64,000 nt of DNA from Gavia stellata (Eukaryota; Chordata; Aves; Gaviiformes; Gaviidae): positions 14,295,928-14,359,927 of the forward strand of contig NC_082610.1 of NCBI RefSeq assembly GCF_030936135.1, given 5' to 3'. The translations under genes were made by a program, and so were the position numbers. Below the pieces are notes generated by a model. That model saw only the letters and a program-made list of their open reading frames with translations, was not told the origin of the DNA and ran no database searches. Below are positions 12,901 through 27,602 of the stretch, piece after piece; position 1 is the stretch's first letter, and each line of letters begins with the position of its first letter.

Positions 12901-15900
12901 AGAGGCACCCTTTCACCAAGGAAACCTTCTCTGCCTGCCCACAGTGACACAAGACCCTCTGTCCTGTCCTCTCCCTTTTTTACCTACAGAGAAACCAGCC
13001 GTTTGCCCTGTACCGAGGCTTTTGGCCCAAACGCCCTGTTCGGGGAGTGGCCATGCCTTCTGAACCTCGTGAAAGGCCACCTGCACCTGAGATGTTGTGC
13101 CTCTCCCTTTCACGGAGAGGAGGTGCCCCAGCGGTCACCGTGTGGTGCGGAGCCTGCTGCCATTTTGTGACCCTTCAGCCTCCACCTAAAGCGGTCGCTG
13201 GAAAGATGGACATTACTCTTCCTCGTGCTCCATTAGTTGGCCTACCTGGCGCTTCTTGGGAGCATGTCTCAGTGGCTCTAAAGAGAGCCAGAAACTCTTC
13301 TGGCAGAAACTGCCACTTGCACCCCCCCAGTTGCCCCAACGAAGCAGCTCGTAGACAAGCAGCCCACTCGCTCGGGCTGGAACCAGAAGTACTGGCGCAG
13401 GGGACTGCTGGTGCAGGCTGGGGCTAGGAGTGGGCTGAAGAGGTTTCCTGGATTTGTTTTCTCTGGGGGTCTCTGTGGGGTCTAGAAACGGGATCCAAAG
13501 GGCACCTTCTCCTCGTGACTCTCCTGCATGGTCTGTCCAGAGCATGGATGTTCAAATGAGTGGCTGATTTAGTGGTTCCTCCTACTCAAAGATCTGTTCA
13601 AGGTGCCTGTACCACGTCATAACATGGCAAACAGCTGCCGTGTTACCACCCTGCATGGTTCTTTCCTCAGGTCTTCAGGGACACGGACACCTTGAACTTG
13701 TTCTCATTACCAGCTGGCAACCTCCTGATAGCGCTGCAATGCCCTTTCCTTCAAGCTCTAGGGTGCTCTGTGCTGGGTTTCCTGGGAAGAAAAGAGAATT
13801 GATGTTACCAAATCAAAAAAAAAAAAACAAGCAAAAAAACAACAAAAGAGAGAGCTAAAAGAGATAGGTGCTTCAGCAAGGGGGAACAGCGAGAGAAGGT
13901 GCAGCAAGCAAACCAGGGAAAAGATTAAGCAGGGGAAGTTTTAGGGAAGATGAAGAAGTGAGTTGCAAAGGTGAGAGGGCTAAGAGTCAGCAGGAAACAT
14001 GAGGAGCCTGACAGGTTTTGGGCCTTCCTACATCCTGAAAAGCACCTCCGAGTGTCACAGGATCTCCCAGAGAACTTCAGTCCACGCTGGAGGATTTTGT
14101 GATGGTGTGGCTCACTTGCTGCTTTGAACGCTTTTGGAGTGGGACGCAGTAAGTTCCCACCTGAAAGTAGTTTGGTTTCCTCTAGAAAGGACGTAGTCTG
14201 CATGCACCAAATCAGCTCGGTGGTCCAAACCAACAGGCAGCAAGTGGGGACGACCGGAGGCATTCGCTCCAGAGCCACACCAGCACTCCAAGCCAGACTG
14301 CATATACATCTGCAGCCGACAGCCAGCATTGCTTAAATCGCAAATGTAGCTGCTGCTGTAAGGAAATTACAAACCAAGGACAAGACAGGGATACAGCCCT
14401 GAGATTAGACAGAACAAGCAGACTCCTGATTACAGCTTGGCACCAGATCAGATCACAGGCACAGTCAAACCAAGGACTGCCAGGAGCATCAGCCATCCCC
14501 AAATGCAGCGGGAGCAGGCGACTCTGTGGCTGCAGCTGCAGCCCCCGGCGGTGAGGATCGCTGGCCGGCTCTGGCCAAGGAGCCTCCTCCACAGTAGCGC
14601 TGTGCCCGAGGCAGGAGGAAGCAAGCCAGCTTGCTCCTCAAGAGGGACGTGAGAATCACATCGCCAGAAGTCACTAGATGATGCAGCCAAAAGGTGTGGT
14701 TTGTTCATTTTGTTTGGATTTACCTGATGTTATTGAAATGACAGAGATTCGCGTTAGTACTGGCATTAAGCTTTTTACACTTAGGCCCATAGTGATAGAC
14801 TTCCAAATACTTTCATCAAGCCATGCCTTCGCATTTGCTGAGAATGCTTCTTAGTTTGTTGAAAGCAAGATTTCACACTGCATGTTTGACCAAACTTCTT
14901 TATAATACCTGCTCCCAGAAAAGTAAAGCCATTTCTCATTTCATTGTAGGAAGTCATAAAAACAAACCTGTCATTCATTCATGCCCCACAGGTTTTTTAG
15001 ACTCTTTTTGGCGCTTGTTTTACCATTGGAGAACCTTTCTAGATAATTGGGCAATGAAGCGTTAACGCTTTCCGGGGCAGGGCGTGAGGGACAGGCTGTT
15101 TTCCAGAAAGAAACAGAACAATGTCTAATGTAGACAAAACTTCGGGTTTGTTCTTTGTTGACCCTTTAATGTGGCATATATCTGAGCAGGGATTCATCTT
15201 CACCACTTCTTTCTTTCATGTCAGTCTGGATTTAATAACATGAGCGGCATAGTGCAAAGACCATCTTTTCTTGCCATTTGGGAATGGATCAGACACGGTT
15301 ACAGTCATTACATCCACAAGCAGCGTGATTGTATTATTTCTGTGTTTCAATATATAAAAAAAGCTGCCCTAGGGATAACAGGCAGGTCCAAGTAATGTAC
15401 ACATAACATATGGGTTCCTGCTGCGTATTTTTGACACTCCTTAACAGTGAGAATTAAGATCTATGGCTCTCATCTTTCAGCTGATAACATCAAGACAGGC
15501 TGCAGTGACTACACAGAGCCTTCCTGAAACCAGACTGGTCTCTGAGCAGACACAGCAGTTCATGTGAGAACTACTAAATATGAACAGATTAGAACTGCAG
15601 CTTAAACTGCAGTGTATATAGAAACAAGGACTATTTATTGCAGCAGATGAAGCTGTAGCCGATTGTTGTCTCTGACTTGGTTCTGTGATAAAGGGTCACG
15701 CATTTATTAGGGATATGGACAGAAACTACCAACAGCAGCTCATAGCTATGCAAAGAGGTAATCTCCGGTGGAAAAAAACCTAACCGTCACCAAATAATTA
15801 ATCTTGCATTCCACTTGCCATCTCTCCCACACAAATGGGGGAAGGTGTGTCATGATTCAGATCACTGCCAAAATAGCACAACGTGGCATTTCTTAGTTTA

Positions 15901-18550
15901 ATTGTTTCAACAGATCATTTATTTTTTCTGTAAGAATGAGTTTGATTTGAGTTCTCATCCTTGAAATACCACGGTGAACTTCATTAAACGCAGTTTACCT
16001 TCCCTGAATGACTAACAAGAGCGCCGGTGCTGCGGGAGGTACAGCAGGCTGCACGCTCTCCAGGCAGCTAAGCCAACACCGCACGTTGCCAGTCACAGCC
16101 ATACCCTCCCGCATCCGTCAGCACGTGTTCAACACAGGACAGCAATGGTCTGTGGCAAGAAGAGAAGACTGCTAGTAAAACCCCAGGAAGGCTGGATTTT
16201 GAGGGAGAAAGCCCAGGGGAAACAGGGTGACCACACTGCTGGGAATTTGAATCAGATAGACTCCTACCTTCTACCTTTTTAATCATGAGCCTTAAGAGAC
16301 TGCCCTGGGAGTCTCATGAGAACATCAACACACAGCATTGAGAAGAAGCCCTTGCGTGCCTGCTGCACACCTTACTCACATGTATAATTTACTCCTTTCT
16401 TCAGTCAATGCTATTTTTTCCCTTAGAAATGTCAAAAGTGGCTTCTTATATTAGTAGTTTCAACTCAACACTTACATATTGGGGATGTAGTAAGTATTTT
16501 AAAACAGGTTCATAATAAGTTCATAAAGCCTTTGTAAAATCTCAGGGCATTCAGTATGTACTTGTCTTTCATACATCAGTCTGGCTTTCTCAACAGTAAA
16601 AATGAAGACAACGAATCCCTAGCTGGACAATTACCTGCTTAAAACACTGGATACACACCCAACGCACTGAAATGCTTTTCAGAGAAACACACGAGTGCAT
16701 GCTCGTGACTACTAACAAGCTCTTGGGTTTCCTAACCATGCAATTACCACATTAAAAGAAAAATACATGGTAATGCAAAGTCAGTTGTAGAAACAAATCA
16801 GAGTAATGGACTACAGTTTCCCAGATTTTTCCCTACTGAATGATAAACCTGTATTTATACCACTTACTAATACACTACATTGAGATTAAGATGAATTTGA
16901 TTTGATCTCAATACTGGGTTCCTGAGCTTAGACTATCCACAGCAAGCACAACAAACGAGGAAGTTGGAAACCACAGCAAGGTAAGCAAAGTACTCAGCAA
17001 TTCACCCCGAGAGTGCTGTTTTATCTATCCCTTCTTAGGGGATTAAAGCAACACTGATTGAAATTGGTGAGGATTTTACTGCAGAGTTAATAAGAATTGT
17101 GAACTATAAATTATGATAGAAAAAAGGGCTCCTGCAGTCACTGTGGAGGGCACGTGAAGAAACAGGAAATAAATTTACTTTTTAAGTGTTTTAGTGTTTA
17201 TCAGAAAGTAATCTGTAAGTTCATACAGAGTGCATTAATTCTCCATGACTGATAAACAAAGGCAATTCCCTTTCACCTTTACACTGAGATAGCCTTTCAC
17301 TGCACTTCAGCGGGGCAAGCCACAGGTCACAGGCAAAAGAAGATTTCTTTAAAGCAACACGGTGTCACTCACCTTATCTGAGTCATCAAAAATGGAACCT
17401 GAACTGTTAGAGAGTCCCCAGGACCTTCCTTTGACATTGCCATAGAGATTGGGTTCCAGCTTTTAGAAGTAATATTCACACTTCACCACTGCAATGAAAT
17501 GTTTGGATTTATTTCACTAGTAATAATAAAGTAATATGACAAATATAGGTACGCAAGACAGGAGGTATTCTGTGGTCCAGCAACCAATATCTATATTTAT
17601 TTAATGTTTTTAAAGGCCAAACCTAGGAGAAGTGAAGCACAAGGACTGAGATTCAGCAGCTGAAACAGAAATCAGTAGAATGAGAAAAGCAAAGAGTGAA
17701 CCCACAGCACATATGACAATGCTGAACAAATGTGAAAGCAGAGCTGCAGTCTGTCTTGCAGTAGCCCTTCACCTCCACTTGAAATCCTGGAACAGACAGC
17801 CATGACTTAGCTAATATACACATTAGGGATAAAGAATGGATTCACTTACACAGTATTTGCAGTGACAGTAATTTATTCAAAAAAAAGCAGCTCATGCCCA
17901 CCCTGTCACAGATCTCTAATAAACAGATTCTATTTATCTCTCCACCTACTTCTTATTCCTGTCTTCCTTGCCACCCATTATTCTCTCCACAGTCAAGAGT
18001 CACAGCATCTGATGCATTGCTTCACTAGCACTTATTTCTTCAGTTAAAATCTCACCAGCGACATCCATCACCATGAAAGCTCGGTCACCACTCAATAGGA
18101 TTATTGCTGACCTCCCTCCATGACCTCCCAAACCCCTCACAGCTCTTCCTTACTTTGCCCTAGGCTGGTCACAGTAGAGCTCTAATAGCAAGTCATCTTC
18201 CCCTTCGCACTGTCTTGGAGTCCACTTCTTTCAAGGAATTCCTTTTCTGGCCTCCTGCCTTTGCGTTCACGTTTCCCAGCTTCAGTAACTGACACAATCT
18301 CACTTCCATCATCACTGCCATTTCTCCCTTTCTTTCCTTAAAGCTTTCCTAAGCACCTCTTCATGCTGAAACTCTGCATCTTTGCCATCATCCCCTTTCT
18401 TCAGCTGCAACATGCTAAAAAGGAGATTTTGTTCAAGCACTTTGAAGACAGAATTACAGTTAATGGAAGTTTTTTTAAGATCATACATGTCTAAGATCAG
18501 AGATCATCTATCAGTGTAACACAGTGTCTATTAAAATGTGTCCTCAAGCT
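6911..18550. other. Intergenic, no supported gene
   Basis: No coding exon with a recognisable product is seen. A GC-rich block covers about 10.75-13.50 kb and shows overlapping open frames on both strands. These have low-complexity, Pro/Arg/Ser-rich translations typical of non-coding GC-rich DNA. An isolated 75-codon frame at 10171-9944 on the minus strand looks more protein-like and is listed under findings. Confidence 0.55.
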
Positions 18551-18554
18551 ATGT

Positions 18555-18660
18555 TTGATGCATCTGTAAAATGGGAAATAGCAATAATACTAAGGAAAGG
18601 GGTAATTGCTGAGAATTTCCAAGAGCTGTAGCACACGCCAGGGATAAAAGATGGAGATGG
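18555..18660 (+). repeat. MIR-like SINE remnant (uncertain)
   Basis: Sequence gcatctgtaaaatgggaaat followed by agcaataatact, and then a degraded agctgtagcac region, resembles the conserved MIR stretch catctgtaaaatgggaataataat. The rest has decayed. Limits are approximate. Confidence 0.4.
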
Positions 18661-21600
18661 CAGTAATCAAGGTTAGACTTGTCTGCCTGCCGCTCATGGT
18701 GAGATTTTGCACTGAGCTCTCCTGATGCTCGTCATCACCAAGAGGACAGAATGAAAACCCGTTATCCTATAAGTTAAGATGAATAGCTAGTAGGTGTGAT
18801 GGGAACATCTTTCGAGGCTTGTAGTTGCTCATTTTCCCAAAGCAAAGAGGAAAAAAGCGTATTGTGCATCAGAAAAGTAAGAAAGTATCCTCAGGCTTCT
18901 CCTTCTACACTGTTACTCATGCACAATCCGTAGCCCAGGGTTTTTCCTTAGGCATTATCAAACCTAGAGAGGGAGAATAGAATTTAAAAGTTCAGGACAT
19001 CACTAAGAGCATGGTTAGGGGAGCAATGCGGGAGGGGAGTAGTGGAGGAAGGGACTGGGAGGTAGAAAACAGTGTCACAGGTTAAAGTCATTTTAAGTAA
19101 AAAAACCCCGAACAACAAAAAGCAGGGAGTGGGAAGCTAGTGAACGTGGCTAAAAATGGAGTTGAAATGTAAAAAAAAGAACCGTGAACGTCAAAATGTT
19201 CCGATATCTAATTTACAATCATTCCTATCATATACATACTGGGAACAAAGCAAAGACATCAGAGCAAAAGAAATGGAAGAGTGTAAAGGAGACAAGAAAG
19301 TCTAAATGAAGTGTTCATTTCAATGTTGAACTGTTTCATGATTTTCCCAGTTTCACTAAAAAAGATCATTACAAGCAAGTAGCATTTTCCAGAGGGAAGC
19401 TGGTTAGTTTTAAAAAAAATTAAAATATTATCAGCTCTTGGTATAAACAATACTCGTCTCTGTGCCCAGACATGTTGCCTTTGGGAGCAAAGCAGGTTTT
19501 CTCCCCCCATCTGCTGTTCTTGGAGGGATTTTACAGTATTCCCTCACGGTGCCTCCCCACGGTTCCAGTGAAGAACTTGGTGTAGTCTGGGGCTACGGAT
19601 AGATCATGATAAATTTTATAGAGAGGAAAAAAAGATGACAAATCTGGTTCTAGAAAGTTAACTTTCAGGTCATCTGCTGACAGGTTCCATACTACTGCCA
19701 GATTACTGTTTTAATTAAGGTACTGCCTAGGAATATCAGACAGAAATTAGGAGTCTATTTCTGAGCACAACGTAGAGATAAATAACATCAATTTCACCAC
19801 TTCTAATCAGAGAACAAAAAAAATGCTAGCCAAAAAAATCCTGTGCCCAGCTCAGACAGTTCCATCATGGAAGCACATGGTCCAGGAGTCGGTTTGGAGG
19901 CAATGGAGACACCAAATGGAAAAGGACAACAGGGGCAGGCAAGAAAACAGGCAACCAAAAAGTGAATGAAATCTAACAGGAAAGCAGGACTTTGAGGACA
20001 CAGCTCCTTGTTTGCTCACCCTCTGTCTTCTAAAAGCTGTGCTAATGCTCCCCACAGTACAGTTTGCCGTAGGGCCTTTTCATTAGTTCTGTCTGGTTTT
20101 ATGCAGGGGGAGTCACTCAAGAGTTAGATAACGGAAAGTAATATTAAAGGTTATGAAAAAAACATGATAGAGTTCAAATTTTAAACAGACTTGCAAGCGA
20201 GCCTTGCCCTTACCTCTTCACTGGAGGAGAAAGGTGGAAACTTGTATTGCAAACCGCTGATAAATACCTGAGGTAATAATGACTCTCAAGTCAACCACAT
20301 TTAAGAGGTTCACTGGAATTTTCTGCTTTTCTATTGAAGGGTCTTCTAACTAACTTTTGCAGTTCATTCAGTATGAGGTCCTACAGATCTACAGACATTA
20401 TATAATCTTCCCTAATTGCTATCAACCATTACTTCTTCACTATTCATCATTTTTTCATACTCTGATAGATTGCTTGTCCTCATTTTAATCAGTCAACTTA
20501 TCCCCCGAGTCAGAATCTGTATAAATGTCAAGTCAATACTTAATTCTGTTAAGGTTGAAATTGAAAACCTTATCTCATAAACCCAACTACGTCTTGCAGT
20601 CTGGGCTCTGAGTCAAAGTCAGGTGACGTGAGGGAAAGCTCAGAGAATCGGAAGAAATTCCTGGAACATTTTGTAAGCGAGTGACAATAAGTTGCGTGTC
20701 CCACCAAATTCCACCTCAGGTAGATCCCTGCCACCCTACACTAGGGCATACTGTCAAAAGCTTACCATTTCCAGTAAAGATTACTGTATTTTAGTAGGAA
20801 TTTAAGGGATATTCTGCATCCATTAGTGGCCTGCTCAATGCTGAAAGGCTTAATGAATTGCTTGAGATATCTACAATAGTATATTATCACTCACTTATTG
20901 GAAAAGTACCAGGCAGGTTATCAAATTATTATCTTTTTATATATTTTTTTTTAATTAATTACTAAGGAGACACTGCTTTTAACTGCAGGGAATTTCAGTA
21001 ATCATTAAATACATAGAGATCACAAGTCATAGAGAAATTAAAAAGAAACATATAAAGGTGCCTTCAGACAACAGTAGATCCTGAATCCACAAAGATTTTC
21101 TAATATCAAAGCTTCAAGAGGCCACCATTTTTGTGATTTGGCAGGAAGAGAAGAGTGGAGACTTGCACTCCTGCTTAGATGTTTGCTGGGAAGTCAGTCT
21201 GCCAGCATGGTGACTTTTTTCTTGATGGTTTAGATAGATGTAAGATTGAATTTACAGCTAAATTAGCTTCATAATATTAGTAAATGAGACTGCACTGCTC
21301 TGTATTTATAGTCTTCTTGGAAATGTGAGATTCATCTGCCCTTTCTGAGACAGACATCAATGAACCGACTAAGAACTCCAAGCCAAACATTTTCCAGAAT
21401 AAATTATTTTATCTTTTTTTAGGTTCATATGATTTTACTTATTTTAGATATAATCAAGGGGAGGCACTAAAACCATGGGGTTTTGAGCTGCTGAGTACCC
21501 TGCATTTGCTGTGAGAGATATGCTTAAATAACCCATGTAGGATATATCCCTGGATGGGACCTGCTTAGCCTCTGAGAAGAAAGGAACATTTTGTGACTTC

Positions 21601-24600
21601 TCACCACCCCCTAGGACTGCTTGACAGGCACTAGTAAGGAAAATACAAACAAAACAAAACAAAAAAAGCTGAGCTGGGAAACATAATAATTTCTCATTTG
21701 AACAGATCCTACAGCAGAGCAAGTGCAACCTTAGAAGTGTCACCACTAGACCTGGGCATTCATCTCCCTGGAAAGTGTCCTCTCTTCCAGTGCCGGTTGG
21801 GCCCCGTAACTGCTAACTCAGGTCATCAATATCTGGGGAAAGATTGCCATTTTAAAAAAATGGTTTGTTTTAAACCAAAACCAAGAATGTTAAGACAGAT
21901 TCATAGACTTATAAAAACCATAAAAAACCCATTTCTCAGACACAGGTCTTCAGGTGTTAGCATGGACTTCAATAACTGAATTCCCAAGTAGTCTTGAGGC
22001 ATGACCAGAACAACTTTGGCAAGATCTCCCATCCTGAGCAACCGGGCATGAATTTTCACTCCCTCAAACATAAAAAAACCTCTGCTATTGACTAAAACCA
22101 AAACCAACCCCTCCCTCATTTTTTACAAGTCACTTACTCAGAGAAATAGGGTGGGGTTAAAGTGTCCTCGCAGTAAGGGAAGGGGGATGCAGAGCTACAA
22201 CAGAAAGGGCACAAAAATCATTATTTTGTTATCCTGCATGCTGGCAACCATACCCCCATTGCCCATTATCCTGCCTTCAGACACAGATCGCACCAGGGCG
22301 CTGCAGAGAGCCCCTCCAGCTCAGACCAACTTGCGCACTCCTGCGCAGCAGCGCATCATTGGGCTATTTTGGGGTTTGGCAGAGGGCAGAGACTGTTTGA
22401 AATCACAGTTGCCCCTCCTGAGCAGTGAGATTCAGAAAGGATTTTTTTCCCCTAAGTAGGACACTTTAAGAGGATTTGTAAGACCTGTTTAGGAAAATGA
22501 GGAAGGGTCCTCGCCATTCTCCTTTTTGTCTTGCTATCCAGCAAATGAAAGACAAAGTAACCCTAATCTGTAGCTTCCAATTTACACCTGTTTCTTCGAT
22601 CAGCTTCTCACCGAGGAAGAGAAAGACCAGGCTGCCACCATGCTACAGCCGGTGAGAAGGTCAGACGCGGAGCTCCTGCAAACCCGCGCTGCCATTCTGC
22701 CTGCCGCAAACCGGCTGGAGAACTCGGAGTCGCTGAGGGTTAAAGCACACTCTGGGACACAGGCTTGGCTAACTGCTGTTATCCAAACAAGTTGGCAGCA
22801 ACTCCCTTTTCCACTGAAAAGAAAGGCTCCTGTGTTAGGTTTGATAACTTCACTTTTCATTTAATAAGTCTCCTCAGTATGACGTGAACTGAAATGAGAA
22901 TCCTGCATTATGGGCTTAAAGGCATCAGCTTTTTCACCTATTTCAATGCTTTTTAAATTATACAACAGAATACCTGGGAAGTACTGGGGTGGAGTACATT
23001 AGGTCTTAGGAAGATGGGTTTCTAAGTCAGGCTCTCAGCTTGATTTGCTTCCCACTTTCGAGCTGCTACGTTCACCGGCTCTGTTTTGTTTAGCCTTTGT
23101 TGCAGTCTCTCCTCAAACAGTGAATTCCTCTGCACAGGGGTTGTCTCCCACCGTGTGTGTATGGAGCCCAGCAAGATAAATCTCCATCCAGGTCTTGCTG
23201 AAATACAAGTGATCAGCTAGTTTGATTGTAGCTGGGGATATACCTCACTAAAACAATGGGATATAAATACTGACCTTCGTTTAAAATGGCTTCAAGAAAT
23301 CAGTAAATTCCTGTTTGAGAGCTGATACTTGAAATAATAATCTCCAAAATATAGCACACAAACCCAAGCAGAAATGCAAGCCTAGCTAGGAACCCGAGCG
23401 CGGCAGGAGGTATTTGTCCGAGTCCTGCCTTGGGTAGGGTGGCGTGTCCCTGGGCACTCATGCGCACATATGTAATGCAAAAGAGGGGCACAGAGCACAG
23501 AGAGAAGGAAGCTCACCCTGAACAAGCATGGCAGCGTGATCATGAACACCACCACGGAGAGCGAAGGGGTGTTGGCTGTAAGAGCATGGACTGACAGTCT
23601 CTGCTCCAGTGGCTCTCCCACGCTCAAGGAAGGACGACTGGCTTCTCGAACAAACAAGATCTGTTCCTAGCAGTGCCTCTCTCTTTCAACAGTTTCTCTG
23701 CAGTGAGACAATCAACAAGATCCTGATTTTTTGGCTAGATATGCACATCAAAGAAGTATCAATATTAACAACGCTTTTTAGTGTAGCAGAAAAAGAAATA
23801 TCAAGACAAATAAGCCAGGAAAGATACACATGTGCTGTGTTTGTTCCTGAGCGATGACAAAAAGCAGGTGGCACAAGCTCCAAAACCTCACTATTTAGAA
23901 AGCCTTTCTCCCTTGATTATCTGCTGTGCTGTGACTTTTATTCTGCCTTTGCTGCATCAACTCACAAGTGATCAGTCAAAAAGAAACAATACTGATTTTC
24001 TGAATCTATAAACACCAAAAGCTCTCCACGAGCACAAAGGACCGGAGTCACGGCTTCATGCAGCAACCCAGACCTGCAGCGACACCGTGTAATTCTGCTT
24101 CCTTTTTTCTCCTAGCAGAACAAAAACTAGACTTACATCCTGAAAGGAAGAGTCACCAAAGGGCGTGTTAGGTGACCTAACAGACCTTTTGCATCTCTAA
24201 CATCTGATTCAGTGCAAAGAAAGCAGACCTGTGAATCATGACACTGAGCTGAACAAGCAGTGACACGGCTGGAGCCAAAAGATCTCCAAACATCTCCACT
24301 CTACCCATTGCCTTATCATAAGCATATAACTAACAGAAAAAGATGATGTGTTCGAGACAGAAACACCAAGCAGAAGGCAGTGTGCCTGACCCCTCCAGCG
24401 GCATGTTTCCCTACAGAGGTAGCAGTCTTTGGGCTAAAGACTGTGTGGGCAGGGCATGGAAAAGAATCCCAAACTTGGTACCTTGCAGGTAGGCGGAGGA
24501 TCTGATTCACCTTGTAATCATTTGTAACAGCCTGCAGCCATAGGCCAAATACTTTCGTCTCCTCAGATCTCATAAGCTAAGCAGCGTTAGCTGGATCAAT

Positions 24601-26150
24601 ATTTGCAGTGGAAGGTCTCCAAGAGGCACGAACGCGGGCAGGAAGCGATGCCGATGGGAGCTGGGCTCGACCCAGCGCTGAGCCAGAACTGCAGGACGAG
24701 GTTTGGAAGGAGTTACTCTGGCAGTGTTATTGCTTCTTACACAGGGCTGTAAAGGGCAGCCCTGGCCATGCGTGGTCAATAAAAGCACCAGGCCACTTTC
24801 TCTCTGAATAGGGTTTCCTGATACCCTGGACAAAGTCCAGCCTATGCAATTGCATCCTAACCCCTTGCCACAGCTGCAGCTGGAAACAACACGGATTCTC
24901 CCTGCTAGCAAACCCGGCATGGGTCCCTGGGCTTGCTTTATGTGCTGATCAAATGCAGTCCAGAACCACGGTGATCCGCAGTTCTATTTAACTTTACAAA
25001 TTTAACAGGCTAAGGCTGCTAAACTTGGTCTGAAATCTCAGACTGATTTCAGTAAAACCTAAGGATATGGTTAAGGAATGCATTGGTTTTCTTGAGCTGT
25101 TGTCTCCAGTTAAAAATAATGTGCCAGTAGATAATGCTAAGTTTGAAATGAGGATCTTTGCACATGCTTCAGCCCATTTTGTCTATTTTGGGAATGGCCA
25201 AAGGATTCAAGACTGAAAAAATAAGTACAAGCAAAATACAGTTGTCTCCTTGTTACTGAAACAAACACTAAGTCATATATTATCATTGTCATAAAAAAGA
25301 CTTCATTGGGACAAAGAGACTCAATGCTACAGCCTGCAGCAAAGATACCATTAATAAAATAAATCACATCATTCACAACTACAAGTGTTTCACTTTAAAG
25401 GCAAAAAATAGGGAGAATAGGACTGTGTGTACTTGGATGAAACAGTACAATCTGTATCAGTGTACTGCACACATCAACACTGCTCATACAATGAATAAAG
25501 AGGAAATGCAACACAGTCAAATAACTTTATTAATCTTCTGCACAATGACCTTCTGCTAAACTCATATAACGAAAGGTCTACATGCTATATAACCTATCAG
25601 ATTGCTCCCCCATGAATAAATAAAATTCCACAGAAAAAAATGAGAATGGAAGCTCAATTACTGGTATCTTTTAAGGCTAGTGGGCAAATATTTCAATACA
25701 ATATAAGATGACGTGGGGCCAAATAGGAGCATACTGAAGTTTTTCAGCATAAGCAGCAAACTGCTACCCCTCCTGTTACCACCAATTTCAGCCAAATTTC
25801 ACATACTACTTGAGATTATTGGGTTTTTTCCTTCATGCAAATCAGCAGGATGGAGGATAGAAACCCAAGCAAGTAGCTTGCTTTTCTCAAGGATTTTATG
25901 GTCATGCTTCTCAAATGAGAAACCACCAGGCCAGATCCTTCATCCAGCTAAGAAAATGTGGTGGCAATATGAAGTGCATTTTTAAACGAGACAGAGGTTC
26001 TAGCATAGAGCGCCCAGTGTGCGAGGAGACTTTTTGGTGCCAGCTCCCTCAGAGGAGGAAGATATGATGTGACAGGAGCAGGGCTGATCTGAAATGCACC
26101 ATGTCCAGTCTTCCTTTAACACAAACAACTTTAAGTAAGCCTGAGGTTGA

Positions 26151-26167
26151 TTTTTTTTTTTTTTTTT
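26151..26167. repeat. Poly-T run of 17
   Basis: Seventeen consecutive T on the plus strand. It could be the tail of a reverse-strand retroposed copy, but no such copy is recognisable next to it. Confidence 0.95.
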
Positions 26168-27576
26168 GGACAGGAATGGTTCTGAATTGGAGAGATGCAA
26201 TAATCTCTCTCTGTTAGTTCTGAGGTACGGACTGGGACTGACCCGACATCGATTTGGTTATTTACACATGAATGCTGTGAACATGAAATGTGTAAAGAAA
26301 TACTTTTTAAATGCTAACCAGACTCCCAAACAGCTCACAGACAGACTCAGAAGCAGTCAGAAAATATTAAAAAAGTCCAGAAGAGTTGCTGAGAAAGTGA
26401 GATCAAATTGTCAAAAGATGAATTTGCTTGAAAAGAAAGCTCTGCATGAAGGCTTGAAGGTATAAGCAAAAGCTGAGGGCACACCACACTCATCAAAAGA
26501 TGCCATCAATCAATTCTCTAAACGAGGAAGGCTTCTAAACTTTTCTAGATGAGCCCCATCAGAAGAGAGAACAGGGCAAACACAACCACTCTACTGCCTT
26601 GCAGGGATATAGGGAAAGAGACAGTCGTTCACATATCTCCGGTCTGGGGCACTACAAGCACACAGGCACGCTCACTTTGTGTACCAGCAGCAGAGATAAG
26701 GGCACACGCGATGCACCTACGTGCACACGTGTGTGTGCGACTCACACCACCGGAACGGCTCTGCTCTTCACCTGCCCACGTGGTCCTGGCAGGGACCCTC
26801 TGCAGGAGTGTGAAGAGCCCCCACCCTAGAGTAAAGTCGCAGCCAGGGGCATCTTTGGGGAGCAGAAACAATCCTCCAAACCTCAGACCCCCTCCAAAAT
26901 AGGATAAATATGTTTTAGCTGCGTTGGCTCCAGATGAATTAGAAAAATAAGAAATAATTAAAACCGACTTTACGTCAGTAAAACGAAGAGCTATGATCAC
27001 ATGAATATATATGGACAACAGATCTGCTACAAAAGGGCCTGATTCAAAGTCCATAAGGAAAGTTATTTCAAACAGCATTCTCCACAGCAGCATTCCCTTT
27101 CATAGCACAGAAGAGATGCGTGGCTGCATTCAGGATATCCAAGCAGAAAGCCCAGAAGCAGAGTAAGAACCAAAGTGTTTTTATGTCAACAGAAAGGTAG
27201 ACTTCCTTCTGCTTTCCTTTCTTCTTCTTTACACAAACACATTATGCAGTGCCAAAAAAAGGAGAAGGAAATGAAAAGAAAATGGATCAGCTGAAGCCTC
27301 CAGGAAAGATAACCTTCAAAGGAAATTTAGCGGAAAATTGAAGAAAATAGAAGCTGAGATTTCTCTTGTACCTCATGGCTACAGAAATAGATAAGTAGGA
27401 GAAAAGGCTGCAAGCAGCATTGCTCCTTTTTGTGACAAGAGAGAAAGCCCCAGATACATTCCATCAATTCCAAAGGGAGAAAGATAATGAGAAATTAGAA
27501 ATACCCATGAATAGGTTTGAAGTCTACTGCTTCTGGACACACATCATTGACAAGGACATGCAATTTCAACACAGAC

Positions 27577-27602
27577 GAGAGAGAGAGAGAGAGAGAGAGG
27601 GA
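27577..27602. repeat. GA dinucleotide microsatellite
   Basis: About 12 uninterrupted GA units. Likely length-variable between individuals. Confidence 0.95.

Noticed and set aside
15368..15395. Sequence ccctagggataacaggcagg, similar to a conserved large-subunit rRNA motif, possibly a mitochondrial insertion
   Set aside because: Only about 15 bases match; the flanks do not resemble mitochondrial 16S rRNA.
26166..26465. Plus-strand frame of 99 codons after the poly-T run
   Set aside because: No domain recognised and no transcript signal; a retroposed gene would be expected to show a recognisable protein.
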